The notes: generated by a model not told the origin, from the sequence alone. DNA of 31,772 nucleotides from JANMQK01 sp031370485 (GCA_031370485.1 JANMQK010000278.1:1-31772), one strand, 5' to 3'; numbered from the stretch's first letter, positions 7,360 through 15,736 are shown. Program-made: numbers and translations.

Positions 7360-8787
7360 ATGAGTTCCCCCGCGTCCCGCCGTCCGGTCAGGCGCGTCCA
7401 TCTGATTGGTATTTGCGGCACCGGCATGGGCTCGCTGGCGGGACTGCTCGCGGACGCCGGGTACGACGTGCGGGGCTCGGACCTGTCGGTCTACCCTCCC
7501 ATCAGCACGATGCTCCTCGCCAAGGGGATAACAATCCTCGACGGGTACGGCGCCTCCCACCTGGATGACCGCCCGGACCTGGTCGTCGTCGGCAACATCG
7601 CCACGCGGACGAATCCGGAGGCCGTGGCGGCCGGAGAACGCGGGATCGAGTGCCTCAGCATGCCGCAGGCCATCGCGCGGCTGTTCCTGGAGGGCCGCCA
7701 TTCCATCGTGGTCGCCGGCACGCATGGCAAGACGACGACCTCGGGGCTGCTCGCCTGGGTGCTGACGTCGGCCGGTCGTGACCCCTCATTCCTCGTAGGG
7801 GGCGTCCTCCAGAACTTCGACCGGTCCTTCGGGCTCGGAAAGGGACCGGACTTCGTGATCGAAGGGGACGAATACGAAACAGCCTTTTTCGACAAGGGGC
7901 CCAAGTTCATGCACTACCGCCCACGCACCGCGATTCTGACGTCGGTGGAGTACGACCACGCGGAGATGTTCCCTGATCTCGATTCCGTCAAGGCCGCGTT
8001 CCGCAAACTCGCCGCGCTGGTGCCGGCCGATGGAATGCTGGTCTGCTGCGCGGATGACCCGAACGTTCGGGAGGTCGTGGCGGGTGCCGCGGCGCCGGTC
8101 GTTTTCTATGGAACGGGAAACGACTGCGCCTGGCGCGGAACCGCCCGCGGCGCGGGGACGGACGGGATGGAGATTGAGGTCACTCGTGACGGCAGGCGAT
8201 ACGGGGTCTTCCAGAGTCCCCTCACCGGCCTTCACAATTTGAGGAACATCCTGGCTGTGATCGCCGTGGCGAACGGCCGCGGCCTCGACGAGCGCGCCAT
8301 CGGCGAGGGACTCCGCAGTTTCGCGGGGGTGAAACGCCGCCAAGAGGTGCGTGGAGTCGCTGCGGGCGTTGTCGTCCTGGACGATTTTGCGCACCATCCG
8401 ACCGCGGTGCGCCTGACTCTGGGTGGAGTGCGCGACCGCTACCAGGGGCGGCGTCTATGGGCGATTTTCGAGCCGCGGACCAACACCACGCGACGGAGCG
8501 TATTCCAGGCGGACTACGCGTCCAGCTTCGACTCCGCGGACCGTATCGTGGTCGCCGCCGTGGATCACCCGGAACGGGCTCCCGAAGGACATCGGTTCTC
8601 CGCGGAGCGCCTTGTGGCCGACCTGCACGAGCGCGGCAAGGATGCCTCTTACATCCCCGGGGTCGAAGAGATTGCCCGTGTCGTGGCTGAAGAGGCGCGA
8701 AGCGGCGACGTCATCCTGATCATGTCGAATGGCAGCTTCGGCGGGATCCACGAGCGCATTCTGGCGGCGTTGCGGGCGCGAGGCTAG
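7360..8787 (+). CDS. mpl: UDP-N-acetylmuramate:L-Ala-gamma-D-Glu-meso-DAP ligase
   Basis: Mpl reattaches recycled murein tripeptide to UDP-MurNAc in the cytoplasm. The 475-aa protein is a Mur ligase. The N-terminal Rossmann part reads H-L-I-G-I-C-G-T-G-M-G-S-L-A, and S-D-L-S-V-Y-P-P-I-S-T matches Mpl (S-D-x-x-V-Y-P-P-M-S-T) better than MurC. The ATP loop G-T-H-G-K-T-T-T spans 120-127. Later motifs include E-G-D-E-Y and D-D-F-A-H-H-P-T-A. It follows the second exbD by 56 nt without a visible terminator, so it is probably in the same operon, an uncommon place for a recycling ligase. It shares the meso-DAP requirement with dapF upstream. Confidence 0.93.
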   Translation: MSSPASRRPVRRVHLIGICGTGMGSLAGLLADAGYDVRGSDLSVYPPISTMLLAKGITILDGYGASHLDDRPDLVVVGNIATRTNPEAVAAGERGIECLSMPQAIARLFLEGRHSIVVAGTHGKTTTSGLLAWVLTSAGRDPSFLVGGVLQNFDRSFGLGKGPDFVIEGDEYETAFFDKGPKFMHYRPRTAILTSVEYDHAEMFPDLDSVKAAFRKLAALVPADGMLVCCADDPNVREVVAGAAAPVVFYGTGNDCAWRGTARGAGTDGMEIEVTRDGRRYGVFQSPLTGLHNLRNILAVIAVANGRGLDERAIGEGLRSFAGVKRRQEVRGVAAGVVVLDDFAHHPTAVRLTLGGVRDRYQGRRLWAIFEPRTNTTRRSVFQADYASSFDSADRIVVAAVDHPERAPEGHRFSAERLVADLHERGKDASYIPGVEEIARVVAEEARSGDVILIMSNGSFGGIHERILAALRARG

Positions 8788-8809
8788 GCCGGACGGCGGC
8801 AGGCGGGGG

Positions 8810-9901
8810 TCAGGCGCCCAGCACGCGGCTGTCGCCCTCGGCGAGCACCCGGATGATCTCCTCTTCGAGGTAGTTCGAGGCCTTCCGGATGCGGCCGGGA
8901 ACGCGCGCCTCGTAGGCCTGGCGGCTCCTTTCGATTTCCTTCTCTATCCGTTTCAGGATGTCGCGGTTCTTCCGACCGTGGATCACCGATTCCTCGTTGT
9001 AAAGAAGCAGCTCGGAGACCAGCAGGGAGGCAAAACGCCGGGCGTCGGAATGCAAGCGGCGATCCTCGTCGCTCATCCCGCTGTCGGCCCCTTCGCGGCG
9101 CGGGTGTCCGGCGATGTCCCCGAGCAGGGCCTGGATCTCGGCCTCTTCGGGCGGGGGCGGGGCGGGCGCTCCGCCTCCGCGCACCATCGCGGACGACGGT
9201 GATTCGGCGGCTATGGCACCGGACGGGTGCGTCGCCGCGGACCGCCCGCGCCGGCCCTGGTTCGAGGCCAGCCCTCCTATTGCTAGCCCGGCCAGGCCTG
9301 CCACGATCTCGACCCCAAGCGGCTGGCCTGGGTCGTTTTCCCGCCCGGTATCCGCATAGAGCAACGCCACAGGTCGTCCGCGCAGCAGCAGCGGCATGGC
9401 CACGGACGCCCGCGGGCGCACCCCTCCGAGGGAGGCGATGACCGGGTCACCCGGGCCATCCTCTCCAGCGATCGCGAGGGTCCGCCGTTGGAGCGCCTGG
9501 GCGAGGAGATGATCTCCGGACGCAGGCAGCTTGAGCCGCCCAAGGTCCTCGTTGTGAACTCCTCCGTCCCCGGTGAACCCGAGCCCCGACCAGCCGGCGA
9601 GCGCGCCATCCTTGAGGACGAAGAGCGCCGCTCGACGGTAAAAGGCCGCGGCGGCGTCGAGGGTGGTTGCCAGGATCTCGCGCTGATTTTCCCCGCGGGA
9701 GAGAGAATCGATCGTGTCGCGCAGGGTCTTGAGGTGTTCGGAGCCCCCTGCGGCGCCCCATTCTCCCGGCACCAGAGGGATCTCCATCGGCACCGCCAGC
9801 TGGGCGATTGCCACTTCGAGCGCCCGCCGCAAATGGTCCACGCGCTCGCGCAGAATCTGGCTGGCCTCGGTCTCGATGCGGTCCCGCAGCCGGTCGCTCA
9901 C
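8810..9901 (-). CDS. GAF-domain protein of unknown function
   Basis: This 363-aa protein has a helical N-terminus (residues 1-50). A GAF-like region follows (about 70-215), with A-A-A-F-Y-R-R-A-A-L-F-V-L-K-D-G, S-V-A-M-P-L-L-L-R-G-R-P-V-A-L-L-Y-A-D and a final A-x-L-A-I. A low-complexity Gly/Ala/Pro linker precedes a C-terminal helical module rich in Arg and Glu (about 270-355) with A-R-R-F-A-S-L-L-V-S-E-L and Y-N-E-E. No output domain such as kinase or GGDEF is present, and no ligand can be assigned. The GTG start at 9901 is preceded by GAAGGG. A predicted promoter about 180 nt upstream carries an internal dyad. It converges with mpl. Confidence 0.75.
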   Translation of the reverse strand: MSDRLRDRIETEASQILRERVDHLRRALEVAIAQLAVPMEIPLVPGEWGAAGGSEHLKTLRDTIDSLSRGENQREILATTLDAAAAFYRRAALFVLKDGALAGWSGLGFTGDGGVHNEDLGRLKLPASGDHLLAQALQRRTLAIAGEDGPGDPVIASLGGVRPRASVAMPLLLRGRPVALLYADTGRENDPGQPLGVEIVAGLAGLAIGGLASNQGRRGRSAATHPSGAIAAESPSSAMVRGGGAPAPPPPEEAEIQALLGDIAGHPRREGADSGMSDEDRRLHSDARRFASLLVSELLLYNEESVIHGRKNRDILKRIEKEIERSRQAYEARVPGRIRKASNYLEEEIIRVLAEGDSRVLGA

Positions 9902-10084
9902 TCTAGCCCTTCCGCATGCATGCTGGCGGAATCATAGCAGGCGATTGCCTCGGGGTGTTGATTCCAGAATCGAAAACAGGCCCGGGATTGTGCCGGGGCT
10001 CCTTGATGGGAGTTGTCCTGACTGTGCGAAGCAGGCTTTGTCGCTTAAGACGCGCACACCTCTCCCGTGACTCAGATTCGCCGG

Positions 10085-10113
10085 AAAATACCACAGGGTA
10101 TGTGCCCTGTCAA
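10085..10113 (-). promoter_or_regulatory. Sigma70-type promoter of the GAF gene with internal operator-like dyad
   Basis: On the minus strand a perfect TTGACA (10113-10108) is followed, after 17 bp, by TATTTT (10090-10085, 4 of 6 matches). The dyad ACAGGG-N6-CCCTGT (10093-10110) fills the spacer and touches the -35 box, the typical position of a repressor site. The transcript would have a leader of about 175 nt in which I recognise no riboswitch. Confidence 0.5.
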
Positions 10114-10151
10114 ACAACCATGCTTTTGGAATGTTTGACACATGCGTGTGT
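10108..10151. repeat. Inverted repeats upstream of lpxC
   Basis: TGTCAAACA (10108-10116) and TGTTTGACA (10132-10140) form a perfect 9-bp inverted repeat around 15 nt. Right beside it is ACACA-TGCG-TGTGT (10138-10151). They lie about 140-180 bp before the predicted lpxC transcription start, a usual distance for enhancer-type activator sites, though part of the repeat is also the -35 box of the GAF promoter. The rest of the gap 9902-10317 shows no gene. Confidence 0.45.
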
Positions 10152-10261
10152 GGCTTTTCTGCCACTGGGGATGAGCGGTAGGCCACGACGACACTGGTGG
10201 TAGACAGCATAAAGAACACAATACAAATGAGTTGACAAATGGTATTGCTGTTCCGATTCCG

Positions 10262-10277
10262 TGGCACGGGAAGTGCA
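10262..10277 (+). promoter_or_regulatory. Sigma54-type -24/-12 promoter of lpxC
   Basis: TGGCACGGGAAGTGCA fits the sigma54 consensus TGGCAC-N5-TTGCW with one mismatch (first T of the -12 box). The invariant GG (10263-10264) and GC (10275-10276) have the required spacing. Transcription would begin near 10288, about 30 nt before the lpxC ATG. A TTGACA at 10232-10237 has no acceptable -10 partner. Downstream in the same direction lies a GAFTGA-bearing sigma54 activator. Confidence 0.55.
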
Positions 10278-10317
10278 CTACAGGCGTTGGGCCGAAGATC
10301 AAGCCCATGTTGGAGGC

Positions 10318-11253
10318 ATGTTGAAGAGCCAGGGTACCGTAGCCCGACCGGTTGAGATCGAGGGAATCGGCCTCCATTCCGGAGCGCCCGCAGCGATCCG
10401 CATCATGCCGGCGTCTGATGACCACGGCATCGAGTTCGTGCGCCGGGACCTGGACGCGGAACCGATCCCTGCTGCGCACGCTTTTCTCAGGGGTTCGAGC
10501 CTCGCGACCACTCTCGCACGCGGTCCCGAAAATCGCGTCGCCACGGTCGAGCATCTGCTCTCGGCGCTTCACGGACTTGGAATCGACAACGCACTCATCG
10601 AGGTACAGGGGCCCGAAGTGCCGATCATGGACGGGAGCGCTCTGCCTTTTGTCGAGGGGATTCTCCGGGTCGGGATCGCCAGGTTCGCCGCACCGCGTCG
10701 CTTCCTCACCCTGCGCCGGCCGGTTTCGGTCATACAGGGGGACAAAGAGATCATGGCGCTGCCCGCCAACGATTTCCGGACGACCTATGCCATCGACTTC
10801 CCCCATCCTGCCATTGGCTGCCAGACGGTTTCCCTGAATGTCAGCGAGTCGGTTTTCGTCTCGTCGATCGCCCCCGCGCGGACCTTCTGCCTCTTCCAGG
10901 AGATCCAGGCCATGCGAGTCGCCGGTTTCGCGCGAGGCGGTTCCCTGGAAAACGCTGTCGTGGTCGGCGACCGGGGGGTCCTGAACGATTCTCTGCGCTT
11001 CCCGGACGAATTCGTCAGGCACAAGGTCCTTGACCTCATCGGCGACCTGGCCATGCTCGGTGTCCCATTGCGCGCCCACGTCATCGCCCGCAAAGGCGGG
11101 CACCGCCTGCATGCCGCCCTGGTCGGTGCGATTCTCGCCGAGAAAGAGGCGTGGACGCTCGGCACGTCCGACGAACGGCTGCCGGCGGCGGATATCGCGC
11201 GCTTCGAGCACCTCACCGAGCAGATCCTCCCCCGACCCGCCCTGACCGCCTGA
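10318..11253 (+). CDS. lpxC: UDP-3-O-acyl-N-acetylglucosamine deacetylase
   Basis: LpxC catalyses the committed step of lipid A synthesis in the cytoplasm. The 311-aa product has family length. The zinc ligands are His79 in V-E-H-L-L-S-A-L, His235 and Asp239 in R-H-K-V-L-D-L-I-G-D; the general acid/base region is K-G-G-H-R-L-H with His262. The N-terminus has the typical G-I-G-L-H-S-G. I chose ATG 10318, which leaves the usual short lead before G-L-H-S-G. GTG 10261 would put the sigma54-type element inside the gene. GGAGG at 10312-10316 is close to ATG and better spaced from TTG 10321, so the exact start is uncertain by one codon. It heads a run with DUF4390, ntrY and ntrX genes. Confidence 0.93.
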   Translation: MLKSQGTVARPVEIEGIGLHSGAPAAIRIMPASDDHGIEFVRRDLDAEPIPAAHAFLRGSSLATTLARGPENRVATVEHLLSALHGLGIDNALIEVQGPEVPIMDGSALPFVEGILRVGIARFAAPRRFLTLRRPVSVIQGDKEIMALPANDFRTTYAIDFPHPAIGCQTVSLNVSESVFVSSIAPARTFCLFQEIQAMRVAGFARGGSLENAVVVGDRGVLNDSLRFPDEFVRHKVLDLIGDLAMLGVPLRAHVIARKGGHRLHAALVGAILAEKEAWTLGTSDERLPAADIARFEHLTEQILPRPALTA

Positions 11254-11295
11254 CCGCCGCGTCGCCCCACGGCGTCGCATCGCGGGCCGGCGCAC

Positions 11296-11325
11296 TTGTC
11301 ACTGCAGCCACCGGTTCGCTAGACT
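11296..11325 (+). promoter_or_regulatory. Possible sigma70-type promoter before the DUF4390-ntrYX genes
   Basis: TTGTCA (11296-11301, 5 of 6) is followed after 18 bp by TAGACT (11320-11325, 4 of 6). It lies in the 144-nt gap between lpxC and the DUF4390 gene and could give the kinase/regulator pair expression independent of lpxC. Confidence 0.35.
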
Positions 11326-11397
11326 GCGGGTGCCGCGCCTCCCAGGCCCCGCGCTCATGGAGCGGTCCGCCTGCGGAGAGTGAGCCAGGAGCCGATC

Positions 11398-11961
11398 GTG
11401 AAGGCCGCTCTTCTCGTCGCCCTCGGCACGGTTCTGGTAGCCGCACGGGTTGCCGAGGCTGCGCCGACGCTGACGAATGTCGCCGTCGGGCGCGAAGGGG
11501 AGAACCATGTGGTTTCCTGCCGGCTCCTCGGCGGACTGACTCCCGAGCGCCTGGAGGAGATTGACGCCGGGATCGAAACCACGATCGGGTACCGGCTCCA
11601 GGTGTACCATCGCCGCGCCGGGCTCCCCGACCAGGCTATCGCGAAACGGCGCGTGGAGTGCACCGTCCGCCACGATGCCTTGACGCGCCAGTACACTCTG
11701 ACCCGTCGCATCGAAGGCGAGCTCCAGGAGAGCAAGGCGACGGCCGATGCGGAGGTGATGCGCGATTTCATGACGACCCTCCGCCGCGTACCGGTCGTCC
11801 GGGCCGATGAGCTCGTCCCCGGCGAGGAGTACTACCTCAAGGCCAAGTCGGACATCGGCTTGATGTGGCGTTTCTACCTGATCCCGTGGCCCGTCGACAC
11901 GGCCTGGGAGAGGGTCCCCCTGGTCGCGGTGGAAAAGGAGAGCCGTGGCCCCCGACCCTGA
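11398..11961 (+). CDS. DUF4390-family exported protein
   Basis: The 187-aa product starts with a Sec signal peptide (hydrophobic A-L-L-V-A-L-G-T-V-L-V-A, probable cleavage after A-E-A). It continues with a beta-rich domain containing S-C-R-L-L-G-G-L, I-D-A-G-I-E-T-T-I-G-Y and G-E-E-Y-Y-L-K-A-K-S-D. This layout fits DUF4390, a family of unknown function that often precedes NtrY-type kinases, as here. GTG 11398 is chosen because AGGAG (11387-11391) lies 6 nt upstream and the signal peptide begins there; GTG 11380 is the alternative. It overlaps the kinase gene by 17 nt. A role in sensing or in the periplasm together with NtrY is inference. Confidence 0.75.
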   Translation: MKAALLVALGTVLVAARVAEAAPTLTNVAVGREGENHVVSCRLLGGLTPERLEEIDAGIETTIGYRLQVYHRRAGLPDQAIAKRRVECTVRHDALTRQYTLTRRIEGELQESKATADAEVMRDFMTTLRRVPVVRADELVPGEEYYLKAKSDIGLMWRFYLIPWPVDTAWERVPLVAVEKESRGPRP

Positions 11962-14182
11962 GGTCACGCCTCCCAAGGCAGGTCGCCGGTTTCGCGCCGA
12001 CCGCCTCGTTCCCTTCAGCGTGCTGGTCCTTCTGCTCTCGTTCGCGGGAGGATATCTCCTGGTGCGCCGGGCCTCCCACTTCTCCTGGACCTACATCACG
12101 AACTCCGTCCTGCTGACTGTCCTGTTCTTCACCAACGGCGTTCTCGTACTCACGCTCATCACGCTGCTGATGCGCAACCTGATCAAGGCGCTGGTGGAGC
12201 GGCGTCGCGGCATCCTCGGGTCGCGCTTCCGCACGAAACTGGTGTTCTCGTCGCTCCTGCTGTGGCTCGTGCCCTCGGGGATCATCTTCTGGGCGGCCCT
12301 GAACCTGATCCAGCGAAGCGTTGACCGCTGGTTCAACGCGCCGATGGACCAGCTCACGGAAGGGTCGCAGATGATCGTGGACACCTACTACGACGAAGCG
12401 CGTCAGCGCGCCGCCGCGTTCGCGGCGGAGGTCGCGGGGAAGCTCGCCGATGATGAACTCCTAAGGCCCGCCGCGCGAAGCGATCTCCACCGGGCAATGG
12501 GCGCGCTCCTGCGGACGTATCGTCTCGACCTGGTGGCGGTCGATTTCGGACGCGGGGCGCCGTACCTTGTCCTCGACCCGCATCTTCCCGCGACCAGCGG
12601 GCTGCGGGATCTCCCACCCGACAGGGTCGAGGCCGCTTTCCGGGGCGAGCCGTTCACGTGGCAATCGGAGTTCCACGGAGGGCACCTGATCCGCAGCGGA
12701 CAACCTGTGCGTGCGGCCCCGGGCGAGAAAGTCGTGGCCGTGGTCACCGCCGGCATCTTCGTGCCACGCGACCTGGCACGCATGGCCGAATCGATCACGC
12801 GGAGCAACGAGGATTACCGGCAGATCCGGACACAGAAAGGGCTCATCAAGAGAGTCTATGTCCTGGTGTTCGGGTTGATCACCCTTGTCGTGCTCTTCTC
12901 GGTGACCTGGATCGGGCTCTACCTGACGCGGCGGATTACAGAGCCGATCCAGTCCCTGGCGCAGGGGACGCGCGAGATCTCGTCGGGCAACCTTGATTTC
13001 CGGGTCACCGTCGAGGCGGGGGACGAGCTGGGGATCCTCGTCGAGTCGTTCAACAGCATGACGGCCGATCTCAAGTCGGGCAAGGAGATGATCGAGCGCC
13101 GCAACCAGGAGCTTTCCCGGAGCAACCGCGAGCTCATGGAGCGCAGGCGTTATATCGAGACCCTCCTGCAGAATATCGCCACGGGGGTCGTATCCTTCGA
13201 TCGCGAGGGAAAAGTGACAACGATCAACCGCGCGGCGCTGGCCCTGCTGGCATTGCCGCCGGGGATCGACCCGGTCGGACTGGCTCTCCCTCCGCTCCTG
13301 CCGCCGGGCCAGCGGGAGCTGATGGAGTCGCTGGTCGGTGAGGTCAATTCCGGCGGCAATCCCGGCGCGGCCAGGGACGTGGAACTTCCGGTCCGCGGAC
13401 GGTCTCTGACCATGGCGGTGAGCGCCACCATTCTCAAGGGGGATGCGGGGGAGATGCTCGGCACGATCGTCGTGCTCGAGGACCTGACCGACCTCATGCG
13501 TGCGCAGAAGATCGCCGCCTGGCGGGAGGTGGCGCGCCGCCTCGCGCACGAGATTAAGAATCCGTTGACTCCAATCCAGCTCTCCGCCGAGCGCATCCGC
13601 AAGAAATTCGTCGAGCGCAGCGACGACCTCGAGGAGAGCGTCGAGGAGGGGACCGCGACCATCGTGAGGGAAGTGGCGGCCCTCAAGAACCTCCTTGACG
13701 AGTTCGCCCGGTTCGCGCGCCTGCCCGCGCCGAACCCGGTCCCGACCGATCTCAAGGTGGTTGTGGACGCCGCGCTGGCCCTTTACGACGGCGTGCACTC
13801 CAGCGTGCGGATCGAACCGCGCCTCGAGCCGGGCCTGCCTCCGGTCATGCTTGATCCGGAACAGATGAAGCGCGTGCTTATCAACCTTCTGGATAACGCG
13901 GCCGAGGCGATGGGCGGACACGGCACCGTGACGGTGGCCGCGCGGCGCGATCGAGCCGCCGGCACGGTCCGGCTGGAAGTGTCGGATGATGGCCCCGGGA
14001 TCCGCCCGGAGGTCCGCGACAGGCTCTTTCTGCCCTACTTTTCGACCAAGAAACGGGGAACGGGGCTGGGGCTGGCCATCGTCCACCGCATCGTCACCGA
14101 TCACATGGGGCGCATCCGTGTCGAGGACAATGAGCCGCACGGGGCGCGCTTCGTCATCGATCTGCCGGCGAATGCCGCCTGA
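11945..14182 (+). CDS. ntrY: NtrY-type transmembrane sensor histidine kinase
   Basis: The 745-aa kinase has three N-terminal membrane helices (about 24-42, 52-76, 98-122), an extracytoplasmic segment to about 295 and a fourth helix (about 303-325). HAMP follows (R-R-I-T-E-P-I-Q-S-L-A, about 326-380), then a PAS-like region (about 405-520), and the phosphoacceptor helix A-W-R-E-V-A-R-R-L-A-H-E-I-K-N-P-L-T-P with His535. The ATPase domain has N-L-L-D-N-A-A-E-A, D-D-G-P-G-I and G-T-G-L-G-L-A-I. This order and the A-W-R-E-V motif are characteristic of NtrY. The GTG start lies inside the DUF4390 gene; the partner regulator follows 53 nt downstream. NtrYX systems elsewhere respond to nitrogen, redox or envelope conditions; the signal here is unknown. 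Confidence 0.92.
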   Translation: MAPDPEVTPPKAGRRFRADRLVPFSVLVLLLSFAGGYLLVRRASHFSWTYITNSVLLTVLFFTNGVLVLTLITLLMRNLIKALVERRRGILGSRFRTKLVFSSLLLWLVPSGIIFWAALNLIQRSVDRWFNAPMDQLTEGSQMIVDTYYDEARQRAAAFAAEVAGKLADDELLRPAARSDLHRAMGALLRTYRLDLVAVDFGRGAPYLVLDPHLPATSGLRDLPPDRVEAAFRGEPFTWQSEFHGGHLIRSGQPVRAAPGEKVVAVVTAGIFVPRDLARMAESITRSNEDYRQIRTQKGLIKRVYVLVFGLITLVVLFSVTWIGLYLTRRITEPIQSLAQGTREISSGNLDFRVTVEAGDELGILVESFNSMTADLKSGKEMIERRNQELSRSNRELMERRRYIETLLQNIATGVVSFDREGKVTTINRAALALLALPPGIDPVGLALPPLLPPGQRELMESLVGEVNSGGNPGAARDVELPVRGRSLTMAVSATILKGDAGEMLGTIVVLEDLTDLMRAQKIAAWREVARRLAHEIKNPLTPIQLSAERIRKKFVERSDDLEESVEEGTATIVREVAALKNLLDEFARFARLPAPNPVPTDLKVVVDAALALYDGVHSSVRIEPRLEPGLPPVMLDPEQMKRVLINLLDNAAEAMGGHGTVTVAARRDRAAGTVRLEVSDDGPGIRPEVRDRLFLPYFSTKKRGTGLGLAIVHRIVTDHMGRIRVEDNEPHGARFVIDLPANAA

Positions 14183-14235
14183 ACGGTGCCCGCGCGTCCT
14201 CCGGGGCGCCGCGCGACTGCGATAGGATTGGAGGT

Positions 14236-15600
14236 ATGGCCAAGGAGCGCGTTCTCGTGGTCGATGACGAGGAAGGCGTGCGCACCTCGCTGCGCAGCAT
14301 CCTCAAGGACGAGGGGTACACCGTGGACCTCTCGGACACGGGGGAACGCTGCCTGGAGATGGTTCGGAGCAATGCCTACCACGCGGTGCTTCTCGACGTG
14401 TGGCTGCCGGGCCGGGACGGTCTCTCGACGCTCGAGGAGATCATGTCGCTGGAATCACCCCCGCGGGTCATCATGATCTCGGGACACGCCGACGTTCCCG
14501 TGGCTCATCGCGCCGGCAAGCTCGGCGCCTATGATTTCATCGAGAAACCGCTGTCGCTCGAAAAAGTCGCGCTGACGCTGCGCAACGCCGTGGCGGACAA
14601 GAAGAAAGACCTCCGCATCCGGACGCTCGCCGATCAGCTGCGGCAGGACGACACTATCATCGGCGTGAGCCGGTCCATCAGCGAGCTGCGACAGCAGATC
14701 GAGGTGACCGCTCCCACGCAGGGCCGGGTGCTGATCTTCGGCGAGAACGGCACCGGCAAGGAACTCGTGGCGCGAACCATCCACGCGCTCTCGCCCCGGC
14801 GCGACGAGCCGTACGTGGAGATGAACTGCGCCGCGATTCCAGAGGAACTGATCGAAAGCGAATTGTTCGGTCACGTGAAGGGCGCGTTCACGGGAGCCTC
14901 GGAAGCCAAGCCGGGGCGGTTCCTGCTGGCAGACGGGGGGACGCTGTTTCTCGACGAAATCGCGGACATGTCGCTTCGGACGCAGGCCAAGGTGCTCAGG
15001 GTGCTCCAAGAGCAGGCCTTCGAGCCCGTGGGCGGAGCCACCCTCCGGGTCGACACGAGGGTCATCGCGGCCACGAACAAGGATCTCCAGCGCGAGATCG
15101 CCGCCGGCCGGTTCCGGGAGGACCTCTACTTCCGGTTGAACGTGATCCCGCTCCGGGTGCCCCCGCTCCGGGAACGGACGGAGGACATCCCGCTCCTCGC
15201 CGAGCACTTTGTGAAGCACTTCTCCCACCAGTATGGCCGGATCAAGACGCTGGCCGATGGCGCGATGCCCATCCTGCAGGCCTACCGCTGGCCCGGGAAT
15301 GTCCGCGAGCTGAAAAACATGATGGAGCGGCTGGTCATCCTGACCCCCCGGGACGAGATTGCCCTCGCGGAGCTCACCCAGGCTCTTCGGGGATATGCTG
15401 AAACGCCTCCCGCCCCGGGTGCGGATTTCGGGTCGTTGCGGGAGGCGCGGGAGGACTTCGAGCGGAGGTATATCCTCATGAAGCTCGAGGAGGCGGGAGG
15501 CAACGTCGTGAAAACGGCCGAAAGCCTGGGCCTCGAGCGCAGCAACCTCTACAGGAAAATGAGGGCGTACCGGATCCGGGGCGGCGAGGCGGGGGAGTGA
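14236..15600 (+). CDS. ntrX: NtrX-type sigma54-dependent response regulator
   Basis: The 454-aa regulator has a receiver domain with acidic pocket D-D-E and phosphoacceptor Asp54 in L-L-D-V-W-L-P-G. A sigma54-activator AAA+ domain follows: Walker A G-E-N-G-T-G-K-E at 169-176, the sigma54-contacting G-A-F-T-G-A at 216-221, Walker B G-T-L-F-L-D-E. The C-terminal Fis-type HTH has N-V-V-K-T-A-E-S-L-G-L-E-R-S-N-L-Y-R-K. All residues needed for activation are present, so it should drive sigma54 promoters when phosphorylated by the upstream kinase. A sigma54-type element lies before lpxC at the head of this cluster, suggesting auto- or co-regulation (inference). rpoN is not in the window. Confidence 0.93.
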   Translation: MAKERVLVVDDEEGVRTSLRSILKDEGYTVDLSDTGERCLEMVRSNAYHAVLLDVWLPGRDGLSTLEEIMSLESPPRVIMISGHADVPVAHRAGKLGAYDFIEKPLSLEKVALTLRNAVADKKKDLRIRTLADQLRQDDTIIGVSRSISELRQQIEVTAPTQGRVLIFGENGTGKELVARTIHALSPRRDEPYVEMNCAAIPEELIESELFGHVKGAFTGASEAKPGRFLLADGGTLFLDEIADMSLRTQAKVLRVLQEQAFEPVGGATLRVDTRVIAATNKDLQREIAAGRFREDLYFRLNVIPLRVPPLRERTEDIPLLAEHFVKHFSHQYGRIKTLADGAMPILQAYRWPGNVRELKNMMERLVILTPRDEIALAELTQALRGYAETPPAPGADFGSLREAREDFERRYILMKLEEAGGNVVKTAESLGLERSNLYRKMRAYRIRGGEAGE

Positions 15601-15622
15601 GCCCGCGGGGCCGTGCGGCAGC

Positions 15623-15657
15623 CCCCGGTGCCGGGGAAACGCGGCAGGTCCCCGGCA
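15623..15657 (+). promoter_or_regulatory. Mutually exclusive GC hairpins after ntrX
   Basis: CCCCGG (15623-15628) can pair with CCGGGG (15631-15636). Alternatively TGCCGGGG (15629-15636) pairs with CCCCGGCA (15650-15657). There is no T-run, so this is at best a factor-dependent end of the ntrX transcript or an RNA switch. Confidence 0.35.
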
Positions 15658-15677
15658 GGCACGGCCGGTGGGTTACC

Positions 15678-15706
15678 TTGACTTCCGCTCGCGCGTCTGA
15701 TATTTA
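15678..15706 (+). promoter_or_regulatory. Possible promoter of the Rrf2-PHP-radical SAM cluster
   Basis: TTGACT (15678-15683, 5 of 6) is followed after 17 bp by TATTTA (15701-15706, first three bases matching TATAAT). The -10 match is weak. It ends 30 nt before the Rrf2 ATG, where an autoregulating Rrf2 protein could bind. Confidence 0.35.
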
Positions 15707-15736
15707 AAGCGCTGACTGTAAGGGGGTTCCGAGGGC

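Noticed and set aside
9902..10084. The long leader of the GAF gene as a riboswitch.
   Set aside because: No known riboswitch core could be recognised by eye; only short imperfect stems are visible.
10232..10260. TTGACA at 10232 as a sigma70 promoter for lpxC.
   Set aside because: No acceptable -10 hexamer occurs at 16-19 bp; the adjacent -24/-12 element fits better.
12461..14140. A 559-codon minus-strand open frame opposite ntrY.
   Set aside because: It is antisense to a gene with complete kinase motifs, and its His/Arg/Asp-rich translation is shadow-like.
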